DNA from: Actinomycetota bacterium
GTDB taxonomy: Bacteria > Actinomycetota > Actinomycetes > Nanopelagicales > Nanopelagicaceae
Assembly (NCBI GenBank): GCA_010030895.1
Contig: RHBS01000005.1
Location: 1 to 37,692 of the forward strand
Reading direction: 5' to 3'
Length of the DNA stretch: 37,692 bases
Shown here: piece after piece, positions 1-9,494 of the stretch
Position numbering within the stretch: position 1 is the stretch's first letter
How the letters are laid out: each line of letters starts with the position of its first letter
Position numbers and translations under genes: made by a program
The notes under the pieces: generated by a model
What the model saw: only the letters and a program-made list of their open reading frames with translations
The model's database searches: none
Told to the model about the DNA's origin: nothing

Positions 1-968
1 ACGCGGCCTTTTCCATAGACGGTTTTAAACTCTTTTTCCTGAGGTGCTGCCACCGCAAAGCCGTGATTATGAGCCGTAATCTCAACCTTTCCTGTTGTCA
101 GGTCTATTACTGGTTGGTTAATTCCACGGTGCCCAAATGGCAATTTATAAGTTTCAAATCCAAGTGCCCGTCCAAGAATTTGGTGACCAAAACAGATACC
201 AAAAAACGGGATTTCATCTAGCAGCACATTTCTTACCAATTCAACAATATCTGTCATTGCCGCTGGATCTCCAGGTCCGTTTGAAAGAAACACTCCATCC
301 GGATTCAATTTTTTAATATCTTCAAATGAAGTCGTTAGTGGTAAGACATGGACCTCAATACCGAGATTTGCCATAGCTTTAGGAGTTGCGCCCTTAATTC
401 CAAGATCAATTGCTGCAACTTTAAATCTAGTCGGAGTCCCAGCTGGTGGTGAAACAACGTAGGATTTTTCCGTCGTCACATCTTTTGCCAGGTAGGCACC
501 ACTCATTGGAGATGTTTTTCTTACTTTTACTACCATCTCTTCCCTACTTAAATTTGTGTCACTAAAAATTCCAACGCGCATTGCCCCCCGCTCCCGAAGG
601 TGTCGAGTTAAGGCACGCGTATCAATACCTTGAATTCCGACTACCCCAGAATCGATTAGTTCCTCCTCCAGCGATTTGTTACTGCGCCAATTGCTAGTTA
701 CTGGAGATGGATTTCTAACCACAAACCCGGCAACCCAAATTTTTCGAGACTCTTTATCAAGATCATTTATTCCAGTGTTTCCAATATGAGGGGCAGTCAT
801 AACCACAATTTGCTTGTGATACGAAGGGTCAGTGAGAGTTTCTTGATATCCAGTCATTCCAGTTGAAAATACTGCTTCACCAAATGTTTCACCAGTTTTT
901 GCCCATGATTTTCCTTCAAAAATTCTTCCATCATCTAATACTAAATAGGCGGTGGTTGGTTTAATCAT
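1..968 (-). CDS. carA: Carbamoyl-phosphate synthase small subunit (glutaminase), 3' end outside window
   Basis: The open frame starts with ATG at 968 and runs off the left edge, giving about 322 residues of a usual 370-390. It encodes the glutamine amidotransferase subunit that passes ammonia to CarB for carbamoyl phosphate, feeding pyrimidine and arginine synthesis in the cytoplasm. The N-terminal CPSase small-subunit domain is visible (FSTGMTGYQETLTDPSY, then the VGIQGIDTRALTRHLR segment). The class I GATase nucleophile is Cys259 in FFGICFGHQILG (codon at 192-194), and HNHGFAV follows. The catalytic His/Glu pair should lie beyond the edge. The start overlaps the pyrC stop by 8 bases (961-968), the same spacing as pyrB/pyrC, so it is translationally coupled as the last visible gene of the pyr operon; carB would be expected next. 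Confidence 0.97.
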   Translation of the reverse strand, partial: MIKPTTAYLVLDDGRIFEGKSWAKTGETFGEAVFSTGMTGYQETLTDPSYHKQIVVMTAPHIGNTGINDLDKESRKIWVAGFVVRNPSPVTSNWRSNKSLEEELIDSGVVGIQGIDTRALTRHLRERGAMRVGIFSDTNLSREEMVVKVRKTSPMSGAYLAKDVTTEKSYVVSPPAGTPTRFKVAAIDLGIKGATPKAMANLGIEVHVLPLTTSFEDIKKLNPDGVFLSNGPGDPAAMTDIVELVRNVLLDEIPFFGICFGHQILGRALGFETYKLPFGHRGINQPVIDLTTGKVEITAHNHGFAVAAPQEKEFKTVYGKGR

Positions 969-2257
969 TGAGTTCTGCATTCACAACAGTTAATTTGCCT
1001 GATTTCATCACCAAATTTCCGGAGTAAATTACATCACTAATCACTCCAGGAAGCTGCATTTGATGGAACGGAGTATTTCTACTTTTTGATTTAAGGTTAT
1101 CTCTATTTACTGTCCAACTGGCGTTTGGATCTACAAGAATTAAGTTAGCTGGGGCTCCTTCAATAATCTGCCTACCCTGATTCTCATATCCGGCAATCTG
1201 TGCGGGCCTAATAGACATACGAGCAGATAGATCTTCCCAGGTCATTAATTTTGTTTCAACCATAGTTTTAATTACGACTGATAATGCACTCTCAAGCCCA
1301 AGCATTCCAAAGGCGGCAGATTGCCATTCGCAATCTTTGAGCTCAGCTGAATGCGGTGCGTGATCGGTAGCGACAATATCAATTACTCCCTCAGCTAAGC
1401 CCTGCCTTAGCGCCATAACATCTCTTTCGGTCCGAAGTGGTGGATTAACTTTGTATATCGGGTCATAATTTTCTACCAAGTCATCGGTAAGTAGTAAGTG
1501 ATGTGGAGTTACCTCAGCGGTTACCGCTATCCCGCGTTGTTTTGCCCAACGTATTAATTCAACACCCCCTGCAGTTGTTACATGGCAGATATGTAATCGG
1601 GATTGAACATGGTCGGTAAGCAATATATCCCGAGCGATGATCGCCTCCTCAGCAACTGCTGGCCAACCTTTAAGCCCAATTCTTGCTGAAACAATTCCTT
1701 CGTTCATTTGCGCATTAATTGTTAACTTAGGCTCCTGCGCATGTTGGGCAATGATTCCATCATAAGTTTTCACATACTCAAGTGCCCTACGCATAATTAA
1801 TGGATCAGCAACGCAGTTGCCATCATCGCTAAAAATACGTACTCGAGCAATTGATTCGGCCATCGCACCAATCTCAGCCAACTGATCACCATTTAATCCC
1901 TTTGTTACTGCGCCAATTGGGTACACATCACATATGCCTGCACTTTTACCTAATCTAAAGATTTGTTCAACTACTCCTGCTGTATCAGCTACTGGATTTG
2001 TATTTGCCATCGCCGAAATTGCTGTATATCCACCATTAACTGCTGATTGGGATCCAGTAAGAACGGTCTCTGAGTCTTCTCTGCCCGGTTCGCGTAGATG
2101 GGTATGTAGGTCAACTAAACCAGGCATAAGAATTTTTCCAGAACCATCAATCCCTTCAACCTTGTCTTTACCACTCGATTTTACGATTGATTTAATTACT
2201 CCCTGATCAATTTCTACATTGACCAAACTTCCATCAACTAATTTTGCATTACTTAAT

Positions 2258-2265
<8 letters not shown>
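961..2265 (-). CDS. pyrC: Dihydroorotase
   Basis: Encodes a 434-residue class I dihydroorotase, the zinc amidohydrolase that interconverts carbamoyl aspartate and dihydroorotate in pyrimidine synthesis. The metal-binding HTH is at residues 54-56 ([12 protein letters not shown]). The AQHAQEP segment is the actinobacterial form of the usual HCED region, HICHV and TPHHL carry further His ligands, and ATDHAPH near residue 300 holds the catalytic Asp. I chose ATG at 2265 over the upstream GTG at 2289. It begins the canonical MIKLSN amidohydrolase strand and overlaps the pyrB stop by 8 bases, matching the pyrC/carA junction; the GTG start would add eight non-conserved residues inside pyrB. Confidence 0.96.
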
Positions 2266-3456
<1,191 letters not shown>

Positions 3457-3462
3457 TTACTT

Positions 3463-3499
3463 CTCCTTCGCCGCCTCTCTGGACGGATCGTTAAAGGAA
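3463..3499 (-). promoter_or_regulatory. PyrR-binding RNA hairpin sequestering the pyrR ribosome binding site
   Basis: On the minus strand the leader carries TTCCTT (3499-3494) pairing with AAGGAG (3468-3463), which is the pyrR Shine-Dalgarno six bases before the ATG. Inside is a CCG/CGG stem closing the loop TCCAGAGAGG, the hallmark of PyrR-binding loops, and the UUUAA bulge sequence also typical of them. Because the 3' arm is the ribosome binding site itself, the likely mechanism is PyrR-dependent repression of translation initiation, as described for mycobacteria, rather than Bacillus-type attenuation. No terminator hairpin is visible in the leader. Confidence 0.85.
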
Positions 3500-3558
3500 C
3501 GCCCGAATGGTAGCAGAGAGAGTGTGGATAAATAAAATCATCAATTTTTGGGTGTGGC

Positions 3559-3570
3559 TAATCTACGATT
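3559..3570 (+). promoter_or_regulatory. Candidate leaderless promoter of bldD
   Basis: TAATCT at 3559-3564 fits the actinobacterial -10 pattern TAnnnT and is followed by exactly six bases before the bldD ATG at 3571. That places the transcription start on or next to the A of the start codon. No Shine-Dalgarno sequence precedes the ATG, which agrees with a leaderless mRNA. No clear -35 box is visible. Inference from sequence only. Confidence 0.5.
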
Positions 3571-4020
3571 ATGAATACAAACAATCCAGCACAACGCCTA
3601 CGAGATATCAGAAAATCAAAAGGGTGGAGCCTGCAAGATGTTGAGCACCACTCAAATGGAAAATGGAAAGCGGTAGTGATTGGCTCTTATGAAAGAGGCG
3701 ATCGAGCGATTTCACTTAAAAAAGCGATCTCCCTGATGCAGTTCTATCAAGTGCCTATTACTGAGCTTTTTCCAGATGTTACTACACAGGTAAGTGTTAG
3801 AAGTATAAGTGTAAACCTTAACAAGTTAACTACCAGTAGTGAGGTCAAATCTCAGGTTTTACAGCGGTTTACAAAAAGTATTATTAATCGACGACGGGAT
3901 TGGAATGGTCAGATATTGACTATCCGAGCAAATGATCTTCAATTTTTGGCGCTGCAAGTTGATAAGAGTGAGTCTGACACCTTGGATTGGTTAATCGAAT
4001 CTGAGCTGATTCATCTTTAA
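3571..4020 (+). CDS. bldD: BldD-family transcriptional regulator (XRE helix-turn-helix)
   Basis: Encodes 149 residues. Residues 6-70 form an XRE-type helix-turn-helix domain with the BldD signature GKWKAVVIGSYERGDRAISL. The C-terminal domain (about 80-149) carries R108-R-D110, eight residues, then R119-A-N-D122. This matches the spacing of the Streptomyces BldD cyclic-di-GMP motif RGD-X8-RQDD, and keeps the four ligand residues R, D, R, D. The protein is probably a DNA-binding repressor that dimerises through c-di-GMP, but its regulon here is unknown. The place between pyrR and nusB is the same as in Streptomyces, supporting orthology. Transcribed against its neighbours; its TAA overlaps the nusB stop tail to tail by four bases. 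Confidence 0.92.
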   Translation: MNTNNPAQRLRDIRKSKGWSLQDVEHHSNGKWKAVVIGSYERGDRAISLKKAISLMQFYQVPITELFPDVTTQVSVRSISVNLNKLTTSSEVKSQVLQRFTKSIINRRRDWNGQILTIRANDLQFLALQVDKSESDTLDWLIESELIHL

Positions 4021-4424
4021 ATTGCGATTGAATCTTTTACTTTGACAATTCTTCCTAGTACACCATTAATATAACTAGCTGATTCATCGGTCGAAAGTGA
4101 TTTTGCAAGCTCTACCGCTTCATCACATGCTACTTTAAGATCGACTTCGCTCACCCAAAGAATTTCAAAGATTGCTATTCTCAAGATATTTCTGTCAATT
4201 GCTGGCATTCTATCCATATCCCAATCTTGGGCGTAGGTAGTGATTAACTCATCGATTTTGATTAAGTGGTCTGCTACCCCTGAAAGTAATTTTTCAACAT
4301 ATGCAGACTCAGATAATTCAGTAGCTCCTCGTAACTGCAATAAATCTAAGGCCTTTGCTTTTTTGATCTCAGCCTCATATAGATAATCTAAAGCCCGCTT
4401 TCTAGCTTTACTACGAGCAGGCAC
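4017..4424 (-). CDS. nusB: Transcription antitermination factor NusB
   Basis: Encodes 135 residues of the all-helical NusB fold. The family features are ARKRALDYLYEAE at residues 7-19, DWDMDRMPAIDRNILRIAIFEIL around 68-90, and AVELAKSLSTDESASYINGVLGRI near the C-terminus. NusB pairs with NusE (S10) on boxA RNA during rRNA transcription. It lies two bases downstream of efp, the usual actinobacterial pairing, and is presumably co-transcribed with it. Its stop codon interlocks with that of bldD on the other strand. Confidence 0.96.
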   Translation of the reverse strand: MPARSKARKRALDYLYEAEIKKAKALDLLQLRGATELSESAYVEKLLSGVADHLIKIDELITTYAQDWDMDRMPAIDRNILRIAIFEILWVSEVDLKVACDEAVELAKSLSTDESASYINGVLGRIVKVKDSIAI

Positions 4425-4426
4425 TA

Positions 4427-4987
4427 TTAGTTGGCTCGCCCTAGGTATGCACCTGTGCGAGTATCGACCAGAATTTTTTCATCCTGCTTGATAAATAGTG
4501 GTACTTGGACTGTGATCCCAGTTTCTACTGTGGCAGGTTTAGTGCCACCAGAAGATCTATCACCTTGTAATCCAGGTTCGGTATAGGTAACTAGTAGCTC
4601 AACCGATGCTGGTAACTCTATAAACAATGGATTACCTTCATGCATTGCCACTATGGCATCTGAATTCTCAAGCATATAGTTAACTGCATCGCCTACTGTC
4701 TGCTTACTTATTGAAATTTGATCATAATTAGTAGAGTCCATAAAAATGAAATCTTCTCCATCACGATACAAAAACTGCATATCCCGTTTCTCAACCGATG
4801 CAACTTCAACCTTTACTCCCGCATTAAAAGTTTTCTCGACCACTTTTCCAGAAAGCACAGAGCGCATCTTTGTTCTAACAAAAGCTCCGCCTTTACCAGG
4901 TTTAACATGTTGGAACTCAATGACATTCCACAACTGTCCATCAAGATTTAAGGTCATACCATTCTTAAGGTCATTTGTTGTTGCCAT
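4427..4987 (-). CDS. efp: Translation elongation factor P
   Basis: Encodes 186 residues with the three EF-P beta-barrel domains: a KOW-like domain (1-63), an OB domain (about 66-128) and a C-terminal OB domain (about 130-186, ending [28 protein letters not shown]). EF-P rescues ribosomes stalled at polyproline stretches. The loop that reaches the peptidyl-transferase centre reads [10 protein letters not shown] with Lys32 at the tip. Actinobacterial EF-P of this loop type is thought to work with an unmodified lysine, and no epmA/epmB or ymfI-type modifier is nearby. First gene of an efp-nusB pair. Confidence 0.97.
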   Translation of the reverse strand: MATTNDLKNGMTLNLDGQLWNVIEFQHVKPGKGGAFVRTKMRSVLSGKVVEKTFNAGVKVEVASVEKRDMQFLYRDGEDFIFMDSTNYDQISISKQTVGDAVNYMLENSDAIVAMHEGNPLFIELPASVELLVTYTEPGLQGDRSSGGTKPATVETGITVQVPLFIKQDEKILVDTRTGAYLGRAN

Positions 4988-5011
4988 TATTTTCCAATCT
5001 TCCCTTTAGCG

Positions 5012-5040
5012 ATTACAAAGTAAAATAAATCCTAGTCGAA
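5012..5040 (-). promoter_or_regulatory. Candidate promoter for efp-nusB
   Basis: On the minus strand TTCGAC (5040-5035) and TGTAAT (5017-5012) are separated by 17 bases, lying 25 bases or more before the efp ATG at 4987. The boxes match sigma-70-type consensus only partly. The 63-base gap between aroQ and efp is the largest in this stretch, so a promoter is expected here. Confidence 0.35.
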
Positions 5041-5050
5041 GTCTACCTTG

Positions 5051-5482
5051 CTACTTTGCAAGATTTTGCATTGCTGTTAACGCCAGTAGGTAGCTATCCA
5101 CTCCAAATCCAGCGATAGTTCCTTGAACAACTCCACTCACTACCGAGGTATGCCTAAATTCTTCACGTGATAACGGATTAGAAAGGTGTACCTCTATGGC
5201 GGGAGCTTTCAACATACTAATTGCATCTCGCAGGGCGTAGGAATAATGTGTAAACGCTGCCGGATTAATTATAAGTGGTTGCCTCTTGTCGGCCGCCTCA
5301 TGGATCCAAGAGATTAATTCACTCTCACTGTCACTTTGTTTAATCTCTATCTCAACACCCATTGCATCAGCTTTAGTTGAAATCGCTTCTGCTAAATCTT
5401 TATAAGTTAAATCTCCATAATAATTTTTCTCACGAAGATCAAGTCTTGATAAATTTGGCCCATTAAGAATGAGAATTTTCAC
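5051..5482 (-). CDS. aroQ: 3-dehydroquinate dehydratase, type II
   Basis: Encodes 143 residues, typical of the dodecameric type II dehydroquinase that makes 3-dehydroshikimate. The start MKILILNGPNLSRLDLRE, the catalytic-loop Arg and Tyr (LREKNYYGD, residues 16-24), INPAAFTHYSYALRDAI and EVHLSNPLSREEFRHTSVVSG are all family signatures. The C-terminal GFGVDSYLLAL is also conserved. The ATG overlaps the aroB stop by four bases, so the two consecutive shikimate-pathway steps are translationally coupled. Confidence 0.96.
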   Translation of the reverse strand: MKILILNGPNLSRLDLREKNYYGDLTYKDLAEAISTKADAMGVEIEIKQSDSESELISWIHEAADKRQPLIINPAAFTHYSYALRDAISMLKAPAIEVHLSNPLSREEFRHTSVVSGVVQGTIAGFGVDSYLLALTAMQNLAK

Positions 5483-6504
5483 TTCGTAATTCTCTCATAT
5501 ACCTTAGTAAGGGTGCTGGACGGCACATCTTCCAACCATACGGGTTTGCCAATCTTGCTTAACCCTATAAATCTGACTTTTCCCTGCTTCACCTTTTTAT
5601 CTTTCAGTAAAAGATCAACCAATGAGCTCCACCTAGATTTTGGATAGGAAGTAGGAAGGTTAAGATTTCCTAAAAGTACTCGGTGCAGTTCAACAATCTC
5701 ATCTGCTAAACCAAGTAGCTCGCGACTTAATTCAGCCGCATAAACCATACCAATTGAAACCGCCTCACCATGCCGTAATTTATATTTACTATCCTTTTCA
5801 ATTGCGTGTCCAAGGGTGTGACCATAATTCAAAACTTCGCGGATTCTGCTTTCTTTAAAATCCTTTGCGACCACATTTGCTTTGACCTTTACGGCACGAG
5901 AGATAAGTTTTTCAAAATCTAATACATCATCTTGAACTAAATTCAAAATTTTGTAATCTGAAATAAATCCGCACTTAATCACCTCGGCTAATCCAGCAGA
6001 TAAATCTCTGTTTGGCAATTTTGAAAGGTATTTAATATCAATAAATACACCACTTGGAGAATAGAAAGAACCAATTAAATTTTTCCCACTTTGGGCATTG
6101 ATACCTGTCTTACCGCCTATAGCAGCATCTACCATTCCAGCTAATGAGGTTGGTATTGCATACCAATCAACTCCACGCAACCAGGTAGCAGCTGCAAAAC
6201 CTGCTAAATCTGTAGTTGCCCCACCACCAAATCCTATGATTGCGTCGGATCTTTCCAAACCAATAGCCGAACACTTTCGCCAAACACTCTCTAATACCCT
6301 TATATTTTTCTGACTTTCACCTGATGGTGTACCAATGATTGATAAATTCTTAGATTCCTTAATCTTAAATGACTTGATTAAGTTTGAGGGTGCGATCAGT
6401 AATACCCTTCTATGTAAAGCGGTGATGGCTTTAATCTCATCGAGGGCATTCGCCCCTACTACTACTCGGTAATTTCTATCAGCGACTATTTCAATTATCT
6501 TCAT
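5479..6504 (-). CDS. aroB: 3-dehydroquinate synthase
   Basis: Encodes 341 residues of the NAD- and metal-dependent cyclase that turns DAHP into 3-dehydroquinate. The NAD-binding GFGGGATTDLAGFAAATWLRG segment is near residues 90-110, followed by IPTSLAGMVDAAIGGKTGIN. The metal ligands are visible in AEVIKCG, NYGHTLGHAIE and LRHGEAVSIGM. Slightly shorter than the usual 350-365 residues, but the core is complete. Overlaps aroK upstream and aroQ downstream by four bases each. Confidence 0.97.
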   Translation of the reverse strand: MKIIEIVADRNYRVVVGANALDEIKAITALHRRVLLIAPSNLIKSFKIKESKNLSIIGTPSGESQKNIRVLESVWRKCSAIGLERSDAIIGFGGGATTDLAGFAAATWLRGVDWYAIPTSLAGMVDAAIGGKTGINAQSGKNLIGSFYSPSGVFIDIKYLSKLPNRDLSAGLAEVIKCGFISDYKILNLVQDDVLDFEKLISRAVKVKANVVAKDFKESRIREVLNYGHTLGHAIEKDSKYKLRHGEAVSIGMVYAAELSRELLGLADEIVELHRVLLGNLNLPTSYPKSRWSSLVDLLLKDKKVKQGKVRFIGLSKIGKPVWLEDVPSSTLTKVYERITK

Positions 6505-7016
6505 ATTTTGCTCTTAATTCTCTCGGTAATCGACCTGGCAACTTCACTAGGTTTTTGACTATCTGATGAAACGGTAACCGAGGCCAACTTTTCATAGATT
6601 GGTCGGCGCTCACTCATTAAATGCAACCACTGTTGTCTCGGATTGATTAATAGCAAGGGCCGATCTTTATTAAATCCAATTCTAATTGCTGCCTGAGAGA
6701 TAGAAACATCTATAAAAATTACTGGATATTGAGCGCTACCTAGGAGTTCTTGAATTTCTGGATTAATTGGAGCTCCCCCACCTAAAGCGATCACTCCATC
6801 AAATTGAGACAATAATTTACTAACCACATCAACCTCAATTTTTCGAAATACTTCTTCACCTTCATCTACAAAGATATCTGAGATTTTCTTATTGACACTT
6901 CGCTCTATTTCAGAATCACTATCAGCAAAAGCCATACTTAGCTCCTTTGACAATGCTTTACCAATACTAGTTTTTCCCGCACCGGGAGGTCCGATTAGGA
7001 CTATTTTGTTGAACAT
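6501..7016 (-). CDS. aroK: Shikimate kinase
   Basis: Encodes 171 residues of the P-loop kinase that phosphorylates shikimate at the 3-hydroxyl. The Walker A motif GPPGAGKTS is at residues 9-17, the substrate-binding DSDSEIE near 33-39, ALGGGAP near 77-83, and RRPIYEKLA in the lid/adenine region near 136-144. The start codon touches the aroC stop (shared base at 7016) and the stop overlaps aroB, so it sits inside the aroC-aroK-aroB-aroQ run found in many Actinobacteria. Confidence 0.96.
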   Translation of the reverse strand: MFNKIVLIGPPGAGKTSIGKALSKELSMAFADSDSEIERSVNKKISDIFVDEGEEVFRKIEVDVVSKLLSQFDGVIALGGGAPINPEIQELLGSAQYPVIFIDVSISQAAIRIGFNKDRPLLLINPRQQWLHLMSERRPIYEKLASVTVSSDSQKPSEVARSITERIKSKI

Positions 7017-8200
7017 TACTTAATTTCGAGCGTATTGATGTAATTTTCAAAGTTACGTTTGGTCTCTTGAACGCTATCTCCGCCAAATTTTTCTAACACC
7101 GCATCAGCAAGCACTAAGGCGGCCATTGCTTCGGCGACTATGCCAGCTGCCGGTACAGCGCAAACATCCGACCTTTGATTAATAGCTTTAGCAGGCTGTC
7201 CTGTAGATACATCAATCGTGTCTAATGCCTTAGGAACAGTTGAGATTGGCTTCATTGCAACTTTGATGCGCAAAATTTCACCGTTGCTCATACCGCCTTC
7301 AGTACCACCAGCTCTATCTGTACGACGAGCGATTGCTCCTTTACTATTTTTTTCAATTTCATCATGAGCGACCGAGCCTCTACGCTTTGCTGTTTCGAAA
7401 CCATCACCAATCTCAACTCCCTTAATTGCTTGAATTCCCATCATTGCACCGGCCAATCTGGCATCCAACCTCTTATCCCAATGAGTATGTGATCCAAGAC
7501 CTGGTGGTAAGTTGTAGGCAAGCACTTCAACAACTCCGCCTAATGTATCTCCGTCTCGATGAGCTGCTTCAATCTCGGAAACAATTTTCTCACTTATTTT
7601 CTTATCAAAACATCTCACAGGATCTTCATCAATTATCGATCGGTCGCTAGATTTTGGTAGATCATAATTATCTGGAACCGAAATTTTTCCAATAGATAAC
7701 ACGTGGCTTAAAACTTCTATTCCTACACTTTGCCTTAAGAAAGCCCGTGCCACTGCCCCCAAAGCAACCCTTGCAGCTGTTTCGCGCGCACTTGCGCGCT
7801 CTAGAATCGGCCTCGCATCTGAAAAATTAAACTTTTGCATTCCTACCAAGTCAGCGTGACCAGGTCTTGGCCTAGTTAACGGTGCATTTCTCGCTAAATC
7901 CTTAATCTCAGATTCAGCCACTGGATCGGCACTCATAACCTTTTCCCATTTTGGCCATTCAGAGTTAGCTACCTGGATTGCAATTGGACCACCTTGAGTA
8001 ACTCCCAATCTAATTCCACCAGTGATCGTAATTTTGTCCGCTTCAAAATTCTGTCGAGCACCTCTGCCAAAACCAAGTCTCCTTCTTTCTAAATCCTTAT
8101 CAATATCCTTACTCGTAATTAGAACATGTGCCGGAATGCCTTCGATAATTGCCGAAAGTGCTGGACCATGAGACTCGCCAGCCGTAAGCCATCTAAGCAT
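7016..8200 (-). CDS. aroC: Chorismate synthase
   Basis: Encodes 394 residues of the FMN-dependent enzyme that makes chorismate, the branch point for aromatic amino acids and folate. It begins [21 protein letters not shown]. It carries [45 protein letters not shown] and the C-terminal [18 protein letters not shown], all family signatures. A strong GGAGG precedes the ATG by five bases. Length is normal. The chorismate it makes would feed PabB/PabC encoded near the right end of the window. Confidence 0.97.
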   Translation of the reverse strand: MLRWLTAGESHGPALSAIIEGIPAHVLITSKDIDKDLERRRLGFGRGARQNFEADKITITGGIRLGVTQGGPIAIQVANSEWPKWEKVMSADPVAESEIKDLARNAPLTRPRPGHADLVGMQKFNFSDARPILERASARETAARVALGAVARAFLRQSVGIEVLSHVLSIGKISVPDNYDLPKSSDRSIIDEDPVRCFDKKISEKIVSEIEAAHRDGDTLGGVVEVLAYNLPPGLGSHTHWDKRLDARLAGAMMGIQAIKGVEIGDGFETAKRRGSVAHDEIEKNSKGAIARRTDRAGGTEGGMSNGEILRIKVAMKPISTVPKALDTIDVSTGQPAKAINQRSDVCAVPAAGIVAEAMAALVLADAVLEKFGGDSVQETKRNFENYINTLEIK

Positions 8201-8273
8201 TTATCCTCCGTAAATTTGAGTAACCCATTCTCTCAGATCAATAAGAGATCTTGCCCGTAATTAAAGGGATTAG

Positions 8274-8672
8274 TCACCAAATTTTCACTATATAGGTTCC
8301 AATGATCATAAATGGCGCAAACGGTATGGCAGATGTCCTACTAAACAGAGCAAAGGCACCTCCAGTAATCCACGTAATCGAGATTGAATTCAATATCTCA
8401 TTTACCGAACTTAATGGAGCTGCACAAAGGAATGAGAGTTTTACATCACCTGATCCAATTTTTCCCTTAGCTATAAAATTCAAGGCTGTATAGACCAAAA
8501 CGGCCACCAGTGCATTTAGAAAATTCTCAATATAGAAAAAACTCTGAACTACAAATAGCAATAAAAGATCAACATTTCTAATGAGATGAAATTTTACGTC
8601 GTAATACGCAATCCAAATAAAGACTCCTAGTACTAGTAAATTACCCCACACCTGCTTATCGTAGAAAACCAC
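8274..8672 (-). CDS. Small A24-family prepilin peptidase-like membrane protein
   Basis: Encodes 132 residues, almost entirely hydrophobic, with about four or five predicted membrane segments. The two catalytic Asp motifs of A24 aspartyl peptidases appear: YYDVKFHLIRN (residues 23-33; family form D-x-x-x-x-x-I-P-N, here I-R-N) and GSGDVKLSFL (about 73-82). The IPFAPFMIIGTY segment near the C-terminus is also typical. The N-methyltransferase domain of full-length PilD is absent, as in archaeal FlaK/TadV-type enzymes. It would process prepilins of a Tad/type IV pilus; no pilus gene is in the window. The GTG start at 8672 lacks a clear ribosome site, so the start is uncertain. Located between aroC and aroE. 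Confidence 0.78.
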   Translation of the reverse strand: MVFYDKQVWGNLLVLGVFIWIAYYDVKFHLIRNVDLLLLFVVQSFFYIENFLNALVAVLVYTALNFIAKGKIGSGDVKLSFLCAAPLSSVNEILNSISITWITGGAFALFSRTSAIPFAPFMIIGTYIVKIW

Positions 8673-8696
8673 TATTAGTCGTGGTTTGCCTGTGGA

Positions 8697-9494
8697 TTAC
8701 TTTCTTATAGATTCATACCCTACTTTTAAGAGAGTTTGGCGCATTTGATCAAAGTCAAAATCTTTTTGTGAGAAGTATTTAATCTGAAATAAAGCTTGTT
8801 CAACCAAGAGTGATAATCCACCGATTACTGACTTTCCTAAGTTTTGATACCTCTTTGCTAACTCGGTTGGCCAAGGATGATATATAACTTCAAAGAAATC
8901 AGCCTTGCTAGAGATTACAGACAGTCCATCAGTTGCACCAGCCGGTGTAGTTGAGATTATCAAATCTCGATCTTGTATCTCCTCAAAGTTGTGCCAGTCC
9001 AGAAAACTTAACTCTAGATCAACTGCTGCAGCATGAAGTTGATCGTGTCTAGTCATAGATCTAGTTAAAACTGTTACCTCGGAACCTGTTCCCTTAAGTG
9101 CTCCAATTGCCGCTCTCGCTGTGCCACCAGCACCTAGAATTCCAATTCTTTTTCCAAAATATGGTTTCAATAAACTTTTAAATGCCATCAAGTCAGTTGA
9201 CAAGCCAATACTTCCAGTTGACTCAAAAATAATGGTATTTATTGAAGATATTTGTTTCGCTACTGGATCTACCCGATCAACAAATCCAATTGAAATCTCC
9301 TTTAGTGGCATGGTCAAAGCCAGTCCTCTGTAACCTGAAGCTTTAGCTTTGAAATAGAATTCTCCGAAATCCAAATCGGTAAGCTCTTTGGTCGAAAATG
9401 TTGCCTGCACTCCTAGTAACTCATATGCAGTTGTGTGCAGCAATGGTGAGAGTGAATGAGAAATCGGACTTCCTGCAACGGCTAACTTAATCAT
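8697..9494 (-). CDS. aroE: Shikimate dehydrogenase
   Basis: Encodes 265 residues of the NADPH-dependent reductase of 3-dehydroshikimate. The N-terminal substrate domain has AGSPISHSLSPLLH (residues 7-20) and the catalytic Lys in TMPLKE (about 64). STDLMAF carries the partner Asp; the family form is NTD, here S for N. The Rossmann domain has GILGAGGTARAAI (about 118-130), and the C-terminal GGLSLLVEQALFQ is conserved. The stop/start overlap with mltG upstream suggests co-transcription with mltG and ruvX. Confidence 0.94.
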   Translation of the reverse strand: MIKLAVAGSPISHSLSPLLHTTAYELLGVQATFSTKELTDLDFGEFYFKAKASGYRGLALTMPLKEISIGFVDRVDPVAKQISSINTIIFESTGSIGLSTDLMAFKSLLKPYFGKRIGILGAGGTARAAIGALKGTGSEVTVLTRSMTRHDQLHAAAVDLELSFLDWHNFEEIQDRDLIISTTPAGATDGLSVISSKADFFEVIYHPWPTELAKRYQNLGKSVIGGLSLLVEQALFQIKYFSQKDFDFDQMRQTLLKVGYESIRK

